A stretch of DNA of 37,048 nt from JBDRGC01 sp043818215 (GTDB lineage Bacteria; Chloroflexota; Anaerolineae; Anaerolineales; UBA11858), in contig JBDRGC010000119.1 in the NCBI GenBank assembly GCA_043818215.1, forward strand, positions 1 to 37,048, written 5' to 3'. Positions within the stretch are counted from its first letter, which is position 1. Every line of letters begins with the position of its first letter. This document shows positions 24,768-32,970 of the stretch, one piece after another. The notes beneath the pieces were generated by a model, which saw only the letters and a program-made list of their open reading frames with translations, was not told where the DNA came from and made no database searches. The translations under genes and the position numbers were made by a program.

Positions 24768-24976
24768 CATGATGCTCAATCCATGTTCCCGCCAATTTTA
24801 CCGCGAAGTGCATAAAGAGCGCAGAGTTTTTGCTTTGTTTTCCTCCGCGTTCATCCGCACTCGTCCGCGTCCCATTGAATTTGGTTGTGACTGGAGACCG
24901 TGCCATGATATTACTGCCAAACACTTACTTCATGCGCGCAATATTTTTTACCGTAGTACCCCTTCGGGTATGCTTA

Positions 24977-25230
24977 GGAATGAGAATTAAATAACTTGCG
25001 CGTTTGTATCCTAACGCGAGCGCCGGTTGAGTAGCGGAGGCACATGCTTTTCGTGCCGTAGCGTACACCTGCACTTGACGCAGGTACAAGTGTCGAAACC
25101 CAGCGGATTACGGTCACTTAGCCCATTTTCAACCCCGCTTGGTTTCGATAAGGCTCTCCGTACCTACGAGCCTACTCAACCGGCGCTTCGCCCAAATTCG
25201 GAAATGTGTAAGTTATTTAATCCCCGTTCC
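24977..25230. mobile_element. Complete TNA-duplicating palindromic element (family 1, copy A)
   Basis: 254 bp. The left end GGAATGAGAATTAAATAACT is mirrored imperfectly by the right end (AGTTATTTAATCCCCGTTCC). The element is flanked on both sides by TTA (24974-24976 and 25231-25233), a 3-bp target duplication. It contains the hairpin core CACCTGCACTTG/CAGGTACAAGTG and two CTCAACC motifs. There is no ORF of note, so it is a non-autonomous element. Confidence 0.7.
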
Positions 25231-25286
25231 TTAATAGAGTTCCCCGGCAAGGTTTGAGCACTTTGCGAGAAAAATTACCATAAACT

Positions 25287-25374
25287 GTCATCGCGAGCCG
25301 ACGCTTTCCGGCGAAGCGATCTCCCTCTTGCCAAGTATGAGATTGCTTCAGCGGTAAAGCTGCTTCGCAATGAC
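25287..25374. mobile_element. Short palindromic element with GTCATCGCGA ends (family 2)
   Basis: 88 bp bounded by GTCATCGCGA and TCGCAATGAC, with internal GCGATCTCC opposite GAGATTGC. It is related to the element at 2029-2117. It is non-coding. Confidence 0.6.
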
Positions 25375-25437
25375 AACCGTGAAGTTCGGTTGCGTCTGCC
25401 CTGCGCCACGAACTGCAACCTGCAAACATGCAGACAT

Positions 25438-25500
25438 CCAAACCCACAAACCCACAAACCCACAAACCCGCAAACCCGCAAACTCGCAAACTCGCAAACA
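25438..25500. repeat. Octamer tandem tract (CCCACAAA type)
   Basis: About eight 8-base units (CCCACAAA, CCCGCAAA, CTCGCAAA). The tract ends 19 bases before the start codon of the PreT-PreA gene and so forms part of its leader. Confidence 0.85.
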
Positions 25501-25518
25501 CTTTATAGGAGATGAAAT

Positions 25519-28020
25519 ATGAAAAACACCTACGGACACCCGCTTTTGCTGACCCCCAAACAACTCCAGGTTGAACTTCTCCGCTGCGAATACTGTGAGG
25601 AGCAGCCTTGCACAATGGCTTGTCCTGCCCACGTCTCGCCCTTCGACTTTATCATGGCGGCGCGAGAGGGAAATCCCTCCGACATCAAACGTGCCGCTGC
25701 CGAGATAATGAGCCAAAACCCTCTTGGCGGGATATGCGGCATGGTCTGTCCCGATACATATTGCATGGATGCTTGCTCGCATAAACTCTTCGATGGCCCT
25801 ATCGACATCCCGCGGGTTCAAGCAACCATTGTCGAGATGGCCCAGGAACTCGGCGGAATCCCGGAATTTTCGATTCCAGACTCCAACGGAAAGAAAGTTG
25901 CCCTCGTTGGCAGCGGCCCGGCTGGGCTTGCGGCCGCGGGGTCTCTGGCGCAAATGGGATACGCGGTCGATATCTTCGAGGCCCGCGATCAACTCGGTGG
26001 GATGATGGCGTTGATTCCCGATCATCATCTTGACAAGAAGGCGATGGAGACGGATATCGATTTCGTTTTATCGCTGGGCGACATCATGCCGCAGACGGGA
26101 ACGAAGGTTGAGAACCCCGCGGAGTTGCTCGACCAGGGCTATGACGCGGTCTGTGTTACCGCGGGCCTGTGGAAGCCGATCCAACTCGGCATCGAAAACG
26201 AAGATTTGGCTATCCAAATGATCGATCTTCTCTCGAACCCGGATGCGTATAACTTCGATGGACGCGTGGCCGTCATCGGCGGGGGGGCTACCGCAATAGA
26301 CTGTGCTACCACTGCCAGGATGCGCGGTGCCAAACACGTCGAACTCTTCATGCTTGAGAAGGTTTCCGAAATGCCGCTCACAGCCGCAGACCGGCAGGAA
26401 TTGTTCGACTATGACATCGAGGTCAACGGACGTGTGCGCGTGCGTAGCATCAAGAAAGGCAAGCACGGCATCACTGGCCTCAAGACCATCAAGGTGCAAC
26501 TCCCCGACGGTGAGCCTTTCTCCCCTGTCAATGTCCAAGATATGAGCAAGACCAAGTCAGTTCGCAAGGATATCGACACCGTAATCGTAGCTATTGGAAT
26601 GCGTTCATATCTGGCGACCGATCAGGCCGAAGGTGTATTCTACGCTGGTGATATGGCAACCGGCCCGACGAGTGTGGTCGAGGCAGTCGCCTCTGGCAAG
26701 AATACGGCCCTCGAGATCGACGCTTACCTGCAAAGCAACCCGAAACCCGTAATCGAAAAAGCCACCAAGTCAACTTTTACCCTGCCAGGCTACAACCCCG
26801 TGCCCGTCTCGCTGGCGACCGATTTCTTTGGCCGGACGATTCGCTCGCCTTACCTGCTCTCGGCTGCTCCCCCCTCGGACGGGCTTGAGCAGATGACCAA
26901 AGCCTACGAGGCTGGCTGGGCCGGCGGCGTGATGAAGACCGCTTTCGACAATCTCCCCATCCACATTCCTTCCGAGTATATGTTCACCTTTGGGGATTAC
27001 ACCTACGCCAACTGCGATAACGTTTCCGGGCATACACTCGATCGCGTCTGCCGGGAAATCGAGCAATTGGTGAAGGATTGGCCCGACCGCCTCACTATGG
27101 CCTCGACGGGAGGCCCCGTGACCGGTCACGACGCAGCCGACGCGGCTGTGTGGCAGTCGAACACTAAGAAACTCGAAGCCGCCGGTGCCATGGGGGTCGA
27201 GTATTCTCTATCTTGCCCGCAGGGCGGTGACGGAACCGAGGGCGACATCGTATCTCAGAATGCGGCTCTCACTGCCAAGATCATCGACTGGATCATGGCG
27301 GTTGGAGACCCCGATATTCCCAAGCTTTTCAAGTTGACCGCCGCGGTGACGTCCATTGTGCCCGTCCTGCGGGCCATCCGTGAGGTGCTCGACCGTTATC
27401 CCGATGCGAAGGCTGGTGTCACCCTCGCCAACACTTTCCCCACGCTCGCATTCCGGGCGGCGGGAGGAAATCGCGTGTGGGAGGAGGGCGTCGTCGTGGG
27501 CATGAGTGGCGAAGGTGTGGCGCCCATCTCGTACCTGACTTTGGCGAACGCGGTGCCAGAAGGCGTGGTGATCTCAGGCAACGGCGGCCCAATGGATTAC
27601 AAGGCTGCCATGAATTTCCTGGCACTGGGCGTCAAGACCGTTCAGTTCTGCACCATCGCCATGAAGCACGGTTACGGGATCATCAAAGAACTCGAATCTG
27701 GCAGCGCCTTTCTCATGCAGGAACGCGGGATCAAGTCCATCGCAGAGTTGATCGGGATCACCCGTCCCAATGCGATCACCGACTTCATGGATTTGTCCCC
27801 GGTGAAGAAGGTTTCCAGCTTCGACCACGATTTGTGCGTCTCGTGCGGCAACTGCACCCGCTGCCCCTATTTCGCCATCCAGCTTGACGATAACGGGCTG
27901 CCCTCGTCCGACCCAGCCTTGTGCATCGGCTGCTCGATCTGTGCGCTAAAATGTTTCGTGGGCGCCATAATCATGCGAGAACGGACTCCTGAAGAACATG
28001 AAATGTTGCAGGAGGGGTAA
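25519..28020 (+). CDS. Single-chain PreT-PreA-type Fe-S flavoprotein (dihydropyrimidine-dehydrogenase-like)
   Basis: 833 residues, equal to bacterial PreT plus PreA joined. The N-terminal Fe-S region has Cys23, 26, 31, 35 and Cys73, 77, 82, 86. An FAD loop GSGPAGLAAAG follows (131-141), then an NAD(P) loop IGGGATAIDCA (about 252-262) and the FAD end motif GVFYAGDMATG. From about 430 there is a dihydroorotate-dehydrogenase-type FMN barrel (FGRTIRSPYLLSAAP, MKTAF, YSLSCPQGG, ISGNGGP). At the C-terminus are two 4Fe-4S sites (Cys773, 776, 779, 782 and Cys802, 805, 808, 812). The start has TAGGAGA nearby. It heads the ssnA-ygfM-xdhD-like cluster, in the place E. coli has ygfK. It likely reduces a pyrimidine or purine-derived ring with NAD(P)H; the exact substrate is open. 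Confidence 0.85.
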   Translation: MKNTYGHPLLLTPKQLQVELLRCEYCEEQPCTMACPAHVSPFDFIMAAREGNPSDIKRAAAEIMSQNPLGGICGMVCPDTYCMDACSHKLFDGPIDIPRVQATIVEMAQELGGIPEFSIPDSNGKKVALVGSGPAGLAAAGSLAQMGYAVDIFEARDQLGGMMALIPDHHLDKKAMETDIDFVLSLGDIMPQTGTKVENPAELLDQGYDAVCVTAGLWKPIQLGIENEDLAIQMIDLLSNPDAYNFDGRVAVIGGGATAIDCATTARMRGAKHVELFMLEKVSEMPLTAADRQELFDYDIEVNGRVRVRSIKKGKHGITGLKTIKVQLPDGEPFSPVNVQDMSKTKSVRKDIDTVIVAIGMRSYLATDQAEGVFYAGDMATGPTSVVEAVASGKNTALEIDAYLQSNPKPVIEKATKSTFTLPGYNPVPVSLATDFFGRTIRSPYLLSAAPPSDGLEQMTKAYEAGWAGGVMKTAFDNLPIHIPSEYMFTFGDYTYANCDNVSGHTLDRVCREIEQLVKDWPDRLTMASTGGPVTGHDAADAAVWQSNTKKLEAAGAMGVEYSLSCPQGGDGTEGDIVSQNAALTAKIIDWIMAVGDPDIPKLFKLTAAVTSIVPVLRAIREVLDRYPDAKAGVTLANTFPTLAFRAAGGNRVWEEGVVVGMSGEGVAPISYLTLANAVPEGVVISGNGGPMDYKAAMNFLALGVKTVQFCTIAMKHGYGIIKELESGSAFLMQERGIKSIAELIGITRPNAITDFMDLSPVKKVSSFDHDLCVSCGNCTRCPYFAIQLDDNGLPSSDPALCIGCSICALKCFVGAIIMRERTPEEHEMLQEG

Positions 28021-28021
28021 C

Positions 28022-28053
28022 GAGTCGGCGAGTCGGCGAATCAGCGAATCAGA
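28022..28053. repeat. Octamer tandem tract (CGAGTCGG/CGAATCAG type)
   Basis: Four 8-base units start two bases after the stop of the PreT-PreA gene. The same units occur nine times in frame inside the xdhD-like gene at 35400-35471. Confidence 0.8.
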
Positions 28054-28069
28054 GCGCTAACCGACCAAC

Positions 28070-28141
28070 GAACCAATGTACCAATTACCAATATACCAAT
28101 ATACCAATATACCGATATACCAATTCCCAATATACCAACCA
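28070..28141. repeat. Octamer tandem tract (AATATACC type)
   Basis: About nine 8-base units (CAATATAC, CGATATAC, CAATTCCC and similar) end just before the ribosome site of the SsnA gene. Related ACCAATTT units occur upstream of argF's 3' side and inside the xdhD-like gene. Confidence 0.85.
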
Positions 28142-28154
28142 ACAGGAGTATTCA

Positions 28155-29474
28155 ATGAGTATTCGATTTGAAAATGGCATTGTTGCCACGCTGGGCAAAA
28201 ACAATCAAGTATTGTGGAACAGTACTGTCGTTACCGATGGTGAACTCATTGCCGCGGTCGGCGATGCGGCTGAAATGGCAGCCCGATTTCCCGACGCCGA
28301 AGTCGTTGACTGCGCCGGCAAAATCATCCTGCCCGGCTTTATCAACACTCACCATCACTTCTACTCCACTATGGCGCGCGGTATGGCTCCTCCGGGGGAA
28401 CCAGCCTCCAATTTTGTCGAAATCCTCGAGCGGCTGTGGTGGAAACTCGACATGGCCCTCTCCGAGGAGGACATTGCCCTTTCAGCCCAAATCCCGCTCA
28501 TCGAGTGTATCCGTAACGGCACGACCACGGTCATTGACCACCATGCCTCGCCCTCCTTCCGTGACGGCTCGTTGGACATCATCGAGGACGCGGTTCGGGA
28601 AGCTGGTCTGCGGGCCTCGCTGTGTTACGAAGTTTCGGATCGCAACGTGGCCGGGGCCGGTATCGCCGAGAACGAGCGTTTCATCAAAAAGGTTGGCAAG
28701 GGTGACGGCCAGATCGCGGCCTTGATGGGCCTGCATGCCTCCTTTACGGTGTCCGATGAAACGGTCGAGAAATGCGTCGGGATCGCCGATGACGCTGGCG
28801 TGGGCTGTCATATCCACGTGGCCGAGGATGCTGCCGACCGGGATGATTCGCTGGCTAAGTACGGGGTTCCCACGGTCAACCGGCTGCATGATCTGGGTGT
28901 CACTGGCAAACAGTCGATCTTCGTCCACTGCGTCCACATTGACGAAACCGAGATGGACATTCTGGCCGACACGGATACCATCGTTGTCCACAACCCCGAA
29001 TCGAATATGAATAATGCGGTCGGCGTCACCCAGGTGCTAAAATTGCTGGCAAAGGGTGTGTTGGTCGGATTGGGAACTGATGGCATGGCTTCGGACATGC
29101 TTTCCCAGATGCGCTGCGCTTATTTGCTGCACCGCCTCAACAACCTGGATCCGCGCGTGGCCTTTTTGGAAGCACCCCAATTGCTACTGCAAAACAACGC
29201 CGAAATCGCCGCACGCCAGTTTGGCATACGCCTGGGCGAGATCGCTGTCGGTCTTCCGGCTGACCTTGCCATTATGGACTATCTTCCCCCCACGCCACTC
29301 AGCGAGGCTAATTTCTTGGGACACTTCATCTTTGGCCTGACAGATGCCACGGTTGACACCACGGTCTGCAAGGGCAAAATCCTGATGAAAAACAAGCAGA
29401 TACTCTCCCTCGACGAAGCCCGCATTGCGGCGCGTTCGCGCGAACTTGCCCCGGAGATGTGGGGGCGGTTGTAA
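28155..29474 (+). CDS. ssnA: SsnA-type amidohydrolase
   Basis: A 439-residue metal-dependent hydrolase of the amidohydrolase superfamily (deaminase branch). Metal ligands are visible: HHHFYS after PGFINT (about residues 66-71), H in LMGLHASFT, H in GCHIHVAED and D in LGTDGMASDM. The overall pattern, including RGM...PASNFVEILERLWWKLD, is that of SsnA proteins. In E. coli ssnA sits between ygfK and ygfM, and such clusters are linked to anaerobic purine and urate breakdown. The ATG has AGGAG seven bases ahead. It likely acts on a ring C=N or amide in a purine-type compound; the substrate is unproven. Confidence 0.88.
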   Translation: MSIRFENGIVATLGKNNQVLWNSTVVTDGELIAAVGDAAEMAARFPDAEVVDCAGKIILPGFINTHHHFYSTMARGMAPPGEPASNFVEILERLWWKLDMALSEEDIALSAQIPLIECIRNGTTTVIDHHASPSFRDGSLDIIEDAVREAGLRASLCYEVSDRNVAGAGIAENERFIKKVGKGDGQIAALMGLHASFTVSDETVEKCVGIADDAGVGCHIHVAEDAADRDDSLAKYGVPTVNRLHDLGVTGKQSIFVHCVHIDETEMDILADTDTIVVHNPESNMNNAVGVTQVLKLLAKGVLVGLGTDGMASDMLSQMRCAYLLHRLNNLDPRVAFLEAPQLLLQNNAEIAARQFGIRLGEIAVGLPADLAIMDYLPPTPLSEANFLGHFIFGLTDATVDTTVCKGKILMKNKQILSLDEARIAARSRELAPEMWGRL

Positions 29475-29520
29475 GTATCTGTAGCGTAGGGAATATGGTT
29501 GGTTGACAAATCTTTTTCGG

Positions 29521-29586
29521 ACACGGATTCAACGGATTTCACGGATGGAAAATCATGAAAATCCGTTGAATCCGTGAAATCCGTGT
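29521..29586. repeat. Imperfect hairpin built of ACGGATT units
   Basis: Two 26-base arms (29521-29546 and 29561-29586), each made of permuted ACACGGATT, TCACGGATT and CAACGGAT units, pair with four mismatches. It lies in the gap after ssnA and could act as a transcription end, though such units are also dispersed repeats. Confidence 0.5.
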
Positions 29587-29668
29587 ACAATGTCTGCTCC
29601 TAATTAGGAAACAAGAGAGTCTTGTCAATCAATCAGGTAGGGAATTTGATTCTTCAGTAAAGGTTGCC

Positions 29669-29986
29669 ATGATGATGGTATCAGACGCCAGAATAAAAGG
29701 GATCGTTGAGAGCATTATTGCCAATTTTTCCCCTCAAAAAATTATCTTGTTTGGTTCTTATGCCTATGGCCAGCCAAATCGAGATAGTGATGTGGATTTG
29801 TTGGTAGTTATGCCAACCACAGAACGCCCCCTGCGCAAAGCAGCCGAAATTGCGGCTGCGATAGAACATCCCTTTCCCATAGACCTTTTAGTGCGAACGC
29901 CCGAGGATGTAACCACCTGCTTCGAACGCGGTGACACGTTCATTCGCGAAGTGCTTACACAAGGACTTGTGCTCTATGAAGCCTGA
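29669..29986 (+). CDS. MNT-domain nucleotidyltransferase (MntA-like antitoxin)
   Basis: A 105-residue minimal nucleotidyltransferase. The active-site pattern is complete: GSYAYGQPNRDSDVDLLVV gives GSx10DxD, and a third acidic residue lies in PIDLLV. In MNT-HEPN modules this protein is the antitoxin that AMPylates the HEPN ribonuclease. The start is one of three consecutive ATGs (29669, 29672, 29675) after AAAGG. Its last 11 bases overlap the ATG of the HEPN gene, as in intact pairs. The HEPN partner is destroyed (see next), so the antitoxin is orphaned while its own frame is intact. Confidence 0.87.
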   Translation: MMMVSDARIKGIVESIIANFSPQKIILFGSYAYGQPNRDSDVDLLVVMPTTERPLRKAAEIAAAIEHPFPIDLLVRTPEDVTTCFERGDTFIREVLTQGLVLYEA

Positions 29987-30433
29987 AACTGCGGAATGGG
30001 TGCGTAAGGCCGAGGGCGATTATCAGGTCGCTCAACGAGAAATGCAAGCCGAGCAATCGGTGTTCGAGGCAGTTTGTTTTCATGCTCAGGAATAAGAATT
30101 AAATAACTTGCCCATTTCCAAATTTAAGTGTAGCGCCGGTTGAGTAGGCTCGGAGGAACGGAGAGCCGTATCGAAACCCAGCGGGGCGGGGAAATGAGCT
30201 AATTTGACTTAATCCGCTGGGTTTCGATACGCTACGGCACGAAAACCATGTGCCTCCACTACTCAACCGGCGCTCTCGTTATGATACAAACGCGCAAGTT
30301 AATTAGTTCTCGTTCCTCAACAGATCGGGAAGATGCCGAAGAGTCGATCCAAACAATGGAAACTGTGTACTCGTTAATGCGCTGGCGGATAGGATCACCA
30401 TCTGTTCGAAGTGAGAGTGACACGGACAAGTGA
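29976..30433 (+). pseudogene. HEPN toxin-like gene, interrupted by a mobile element and internally deleted
   Basis: The first 38 codons encode MKPETAEWVRKAEGDYQVAQ and then FEAVCFHAQ, the normal opening of a HEPN partner of MNT proteins. The frame then enters the palindromic element (30089-30316) and stops at TAA 30093-30095. After the element, from about 30320, a shifted frame reads TDREDAEESIQTMETVYSLM, which matches the usual HEPN C-terminal helix (R..A..A......V). Removing the element and one TCA copy restores HAQQ, the expected continuation. About 60 residues between HAQQ and the last helix, including the R-x4-H catalytic motif, are missing. So there are two lesions, an insertion and a deletion. 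Confidence 0.82.
30089..30316. mobile_element. TNA-duplicating palindromic element inside the HEPN gene (family 1, copy B)
   Basis: 228 bp with the left end GGAATAAGAATTAAATAACT and the right end (AGTTAATTAGTTCTCGTTCC) partly complementary. It is flanked by TCA on each side (30086-30088 and 30317-30319). The interior carries two complementary blocks (CCCAGCGG...CCGCTGGG and CCGGTTGAGTAG...CTACTCAACCGG). It has no transposase. Confidence 0.75.
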
Positions 30434-30455
30434 CAAAAGTTCATCGAGTGGAACT

Positions 30456-30959
30456 ATGTTCAAACAACCAAACTCTCGCCAATGCTTCGTCTGTGGTCTG
30501 GAAAATCCTGTTGGGCTAAAATTGGCCTTTTACGAGACTGCCCCCGGGGAGGTGACTGTCAACTACATAGTTCCTGATCACTTCCAGGGTTATCCCGACG
30601 TGGTGCATGGAGGCATCGTTGCATCTCTTGTGGACGAAGTTTTGGGGAGGGTCCATATAGGCTGCGATCCTGAGAATGCCCGCTTCATGTATACGGCTCG
30701 TTTGAGCATTCAATATCGCAAGCCTGTACCGGTTGGTAAACCGATTAAGATCGTCGGGCATGCTGTTAAAACGAAACGGCACACGGCCACCTCTACGGCT
30801 GAGATCTATGGCCCGGATGATGAACTATTGGTCGAAGCGGAAGCATTGTTGGTTGATGTGCCGCCCGAAAAGCTAAAAAATGTTGATATGGATGCTTTGG
30901 GTTGGAAGGTGTACCCGGATGAGAAAGTGTCGGATAGCCAGGATACACTAAACAAGTAG
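30456..30959 (+). CDS. PaaI-type hotdog thioesterase
   Basis: 167 residues from the ATG at 30456; the longer in-frame extension runs into the HEPN remnant. The N-terminal CFVCGLENPVGLKL block and HFQGYPDVVHGGIVASLVDEVLG match the PaaI/4HBT hotdog family, whose VHGG.....D region holds the catalytic Asp. Such enzymes hydrolyse acyl-CoA thioesters. It is followed 28 bases later by the YgfM-like gene, placing it within the molybdenum-hydroxylase cluster. Thioesterases are not a standard part of purine pathways, so it may act on a different acyl-CoA or be a passenger. Confidence 0.8.
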   Translation: MFKQPNSRQCFVCGLENPVGLKLAFYETAPGEVTVNYIVPDHFQGYPDVVHGGIVASLVDEVLGRVHIGCDPENARFMYTARLSIQYRKPVPVGKPIKIVGHAVKTKRHTATSTAEIYGPDDELLVEAEALLVDVPPEKLKNVDMDALGWKVYPDEKVSDSQDTLNK

Positions 30960-30987
30960 GACAAAACATACCAGAATGGAGCAGCCT

Positions 30988-31761
30988 ATGATTATCGAAT
31001 ATCATCGCCCGGAAACGCTGGATGAGGCCCTGAAATTGCTGGCCCGCTCTGACCCGGTCACTGTGCCGCTTGGGGGCGGAACGGTTCTCAATCAACCCTC
31101 GGATACCCCCGTCGCAGTGGTGGATTTGCAAGCGTTGGGATTGGATGCTGTTGAATCGGGCGAGCGGACGCTGGAAATTGGGGCAACTGTCACTTTACAG
31201 TCTTTGCTCAAAGTTCCAGAGATACCCCCAGCTTTAATTGAAGCCATCCGCCACGAAGCGACCTACAACCTGCGCCAAATGGCTACCGTTGCTGGAACCC
31301 TGGTGGCTGCCGATGGCCGCTCTCCTTTTGCCACCGCCATGTTAGCCCTCGATGCCCAGGCGTTTGTAGTCAGGCACGAGAGTGCCGTGAGTGCTGCCGA
31401 ACAAATCTCCCTCGGTGATCTGCTTCCCCTCCGAGAAGAAAAGCTGCCCAAGCGATTGATCACCCAAATCACTATCCCCGCCAACATCAAACTGGCATAC
31501 CAATACGTTGCCCGCACCCCCGCCGATTTACCTATCGTCTGCGCAGCCGTGGCTCAATGGCCCTCCGGGCGGACGCGGGTCGCCCTCGGCGGCTACGGCA
31601 GCGTTCCGCTGATGGCAATGGACGGCCCCGAACCCGCCGGTGCGGAGATAGCCGCCCGTGACGCCTACAGCGAAGCCGGCGACCAGTGGGCCAGCGCCGG
31701 GTATCGCAGCGACGTGGCCGCCATTTTGACGAAGCGGTGCTTGCAGGAGATTGCTGGATGA
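30988..31761 (+). CDS. ygfM: FAD-binding subunit of a molybdenum hydroxylase (YgfM/XdhB-like)
   Basis: 257 residues from the second in-frame ATG (30988), which has GGAG six bases ahead; the ATG at 30976 contains that site. It is the medium, FAD-containing subunit that passes electrons from the molybdenum centre to NAD or another acceptor. Features: YHRPETLDEALKLLA, the FAD loop VPLGGGTVLNQP, ATYNLRQMATVAGTLVAADG and a short CO-dehydrogenase-flavoprotein C-terminal part. It is reduced in length compared with XdhB and close to E. coli YgfM. The partner is the XdhD-like gene at 32971. There is no sign of a 4Fe-4S insertion. Confidence 0.85.
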   Translation: MIIEYHRPETLDEALKLLARSDPVTVPLGGGTVLNQPSDTPVAVVDLQALGLDAVESGERTLEIGATVTLQSLLKVPEIPPALIEAIRHEATYNLRQMATVAGTLVAADGRSPFATAMLALDAQAFVVRHESAVSAAEQISLGDLLPLREEKLPKRLITQITIPANIKLAYQYVARTPADLPIVCAAVAQWPSGRTRVALGGYGSVPLMAMDGPEPAGAEIAARDAYSEAGDQWASAGYRSDVAAILTKRCLQEIAG

Positions 31762-31776
31762 AGTTTGTGCGCTCCT

Positions 31777-31882
31777 CGGCGACTGTAAGTCGCAGCAACA
31801 GGAGCACGAAGCCTGCCTGCGCAGGCTGGCAGTCGGCGTAGGCCGACTTTGTGCATTTCGTTGCTGCGACTTACAGTCGCCG
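31777..31882. mobile_element. Palindromic element with perfect 23-bp inverted ends (family 4)
   Basis: The arms 31777-31799 and 31860-31882 are exact complements and begin CGGCGACTGTAAGTCGC. Inside are two smaller hairpins, AGCCTGC/GCAGGCT and AGTCGGC/GCCGACT. It lies between the YgfM-like and hydrolase genes, 15 bases after the stop. A decayed relative is at 22149-22250. There is no coding capacity. Confidence 0.7.
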
Positions 31883-31911
31883 GATAGCTTGGATATAACA
31901 CCGATTATGCA

Positions 31912-32907
31912 ATGAACCTCTTCAAAAAAAATTTCAAACTCACCCTTGGGCTTGCCACTGGATACGCCCTTGCGCTACTCACCTGGGTTTTCTGGCAGCT
32001 TGCCAAAGCTGATCCACGTTTCACTTTGCTGGTTCCTCAAAACAGAGCTACTAAAGGCATAACATCTGCCATAGGAAAAACAGGTGCAGGTTATATTGTG
32101 CAACACGTCATCGAAGACGGCATCGAGCGCATCAGCTATATTCCCACCACACGCCGCTTCGAGACACCACTGCTCATGCAGCACGGTATGTTCCACGGAG
32201 CCTGGTGCTGGCAACCCTGGCAGGAAATTCTCGCCCAATGGGGCTGGGAGAGCCACGCCATCAGCCTGCCGGGACATGGCAAATCGCCGCCGCAAAGGCC
32301 GATCCACAAATGCACGTTGGATTACTATCTGGGCTTTCTGCGAGATGAGGTCAAAAAGCTTCCCCGCAAACCAATATTGATGGGTCACAGCATGGGCGGC
32401 GCGCTGACCCAATGGTATCTCAAATATGTTGGTCAATTGCCTGCCGCAGTCTTCGTTTCTTCGTGGGTAGCAGATAGCGCATTGTTGGATGGAACCTGGC
32501 TGCTCCTTAAGCAAGACCCTGCCATTGCACTATTGATGATGGCGAGTTGGGATTCGTCATCATGGATACGGACGCCCCAAAGGGCCGCTGAGATATTCCT
32601 CGGCCCCAAAGCAGTAGTCACGCCCGAGGAATTGCACGCCCGCTTGGGGCCAGAATCAGCCCTGGTCCTCTTTCAGCACAATCCTCCTTTTTGGTCGCCT
32701 CCCACAAATGTCCAGACGCCCTCCCTCTGGTTGGCAGGCGAACTGGATGCCGTGGTCAGTGTTCCGGGGCTGCGAAAATCGGCCCGGCGATTTGGCGGTG
32801 ACTTCACCGTTATCCCCGAGGCGGGGCACAACCTGATGATGGAATACAACCGCCACCAAACGGCGGAAACGATTCACGACTGGTTGGTTTCGCAAGAAAT
32901 AGATTGA
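31912..32907 (+). CDS. Membrane-anchored alpha/beta hydrolase
   Basis: A 331-residue serine hydrolase. Residues about 10-30 form one hydrophobic segment, probably a membrane anchor or uncleaved signal. The hydrolase core follows: LLMQHGMFHGAWCWQPW (oxyanion region), the nucleophile elbow GHSMGG near residue 162, the acid in LAGELDAVV and the histidine in PEAGHNLMME. It resembles lysophospholipase or haloperoxidase-like esterases rather than a known purine enzyme. It lies 63 bases before the XdhD-like gene with a strong hairpin between them, so membership of the same transcript is doubtful. Confidence 0.8.
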   Translation: MNLFKKNFKLTLGLATGYALALLTWVFWQLAKADPRFTLLVPQNRATKGITSAIGKTGAGYIVQHVIEDGIERISYIPTTRRFETPLLMQHGMFHGAWCWQPWQEILAQWGWESHAISLPGHGKSPPQRPIHKCTLDYYLGFLRDEVKKLPRKPILMGHSMGGALTQWYLKYVGQLPAAVFVSSWVADSALLDGTWLLLKQDPAIALLMMASWDSSSWIRTPQRAAEIFLGPKAVVTPEELHARLGPESALVLFQHNPPFWSPPTNVQTPSLWLAGELDAVVSVPGLRKSARRFGGDFTVIPEAGHNLMMEYNRHQTAETIHDWLVSQEID

Positions 32908-32948
32908 ATGCAGGAACACGGTTCCTTCAAGGAACCGTGTTCCTGCAT
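32908..32948. terminator. Strong perfect hairpin between hydrolase and XdhD-like gene
   Basis: 20-base arms (ATGCAGGAACACGGTTCCTT and complement) with a single-base formal loop; in practice about 18-19 pairs and a 3-5 base loop. It overlaps the first base after the hydrolase stop and has no T run. A bidirectional terminator or RNA barrier is plausible. Confidence 0.55.
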
Positions 32949-32970
32949 GTAGAAAGATCAGGAGCAAGCG

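Noticed and set aside
25438..28141. Regular short repeats that at first look could be a CRISPR array
   Set aside because: The period is 7-8 bases with no unique spacers, and no cas genes are present.
30248..30433. Independent small gene of 61 codons after the palindromic element
   Set aside because: Its first part is element sequence and its last part is the HEPN C-terminal helix, so it is debris of the interrupted gene.
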